From DATFKA01 sp042095835 (GTDB lineage Bacteria > Bacteroidota > Bacteroidia > Chitinophagales > Saprospiraceae): 23,821 nucleotides of DNA. The translations under genes were made by a program, and so were the position numbers. Each line of letters starts with the position of its first letter. Within the stretch, counting starts at the first letter, position 1. This document shows, one piece after another, positions 23,726 through 23,821 of this stretch. A model generated the notes under the pieces. The model was not told where the DNA came from and made no database searches. It was given only the letters and a program-made list of their open reading frames with translations. The DNA lies in NCBI GenBank assembly GCA_042095835.1, contig JBELML010000103.1:1-23821 (forward strand), given 5' to 3'.

Positions 23726-23821
23726 TTTTGGGACTTGGGACCTTGAGACTGGGAGAACTTGAGACAGGGTGTCTATTCCTAAAAACAGTTGACAGATTAT
23801 TGAATAATTACTGTTATTTGT
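23726..23821. repeat. Degenerate GGGACTTGGGACC-type low-complexity stretch at the right edge
   Basis: Bases 23729-23767 repeat the theme TTGGGACTT / TTGAGACT / TTGAGACAGG three to four times with errors. Similar short minisatellite-like runs are, from memory, common between genes in Bacteroidota. No gene continues to the edge. Confidence 0.35.

Overview
The window reads as a chromosomal segment of a Bacteroidota bacterium, probably from the Saprospiria/Lewinella side. This is inferred from gene content and style, not from any marker gene: a TonB-dependent receptor remnant, several short lipoprotein signal peptides, an M56 receptor-type peptidase, a giant propeller-type sensor kinase, moderate GC, and weak or absent Shine-Dalgarno sequences. 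No rRNA, tRNA, CRISPR array, integrase or intact insertion sequence was found.

Layout. (1) 274-3021, plus strand: a serine beta-lactamase-like lipoprotein, a ~100-aa protein often labelled 'PRPP synthetase', and an FMN-dependent alpha-hydroxy-acid (lactate) dehydrogenase. (2) 3011-5347, minus strand: queuosine-precursor transporter, adenine phosphoribosyltransferase and an outer-membrane barrel protein. (3) 5563-10633, minus strand: an M56 (BlaR1-like) membrane peptidase fused to about 13 ankyrin repeats, a DUF2157 membrane protein, a small secreted protein and a VOC-family protein. (4) 10640-11680: a terminator, a ~160-bp full-length imperfect palindrome, an unlisted 58-aa membrane protein and the decayed 3' end of a TonB-dependent receptor. 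(5) 11681-14044, minus strand: a two-gene pair of unknown function, a diheme cytochrome c lipoprotein and a parallel beta-helix lipoprotein (the SO2930/HNE_0200-type pair). (6) 14200-14460: a terminator and a short dehydrogenase-like gene remnant. (7) 14606-19824, minus strand: a signalling cassette of propeller sensor kinase (broken by a one-base frameshift), LuxR-type response regulator, and a phosphatase with a cyclic-nucleotide-binding domain and a PP2C/SpoIIE domain. An uncharacterised 259-aa gene lies upstream. (8) 20947-23725, plus strand: a structured leader, an animal-type heme peroxidase with a strong terminator, and a TPR lipoprotein.

How the genes work together. The kinase, regulator and phosphatase form a plausible phosphorelay feeding a serine phosphatase output. 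The beta-helix/cytochrome pair is a periplasmic redox module whose neighbouring outer-membrane receptor has decayed. The M56-ankyrin protein looks like a BlaR1-type sensor whose usual extracytoplasmic C-terminus has been replaced by ankyrin repeats; no BlaI repressor gene lies beside it. Two genes, the beta-lactamase-like lipoprotein and the M56-ankyrin protein, have perfect inverted repeats ending only a few bases before their start codons, which suggests operator or translational control.

Limits: all family calls come from motifs read by eye. No homology search, structure prediction or RNA folding was run.
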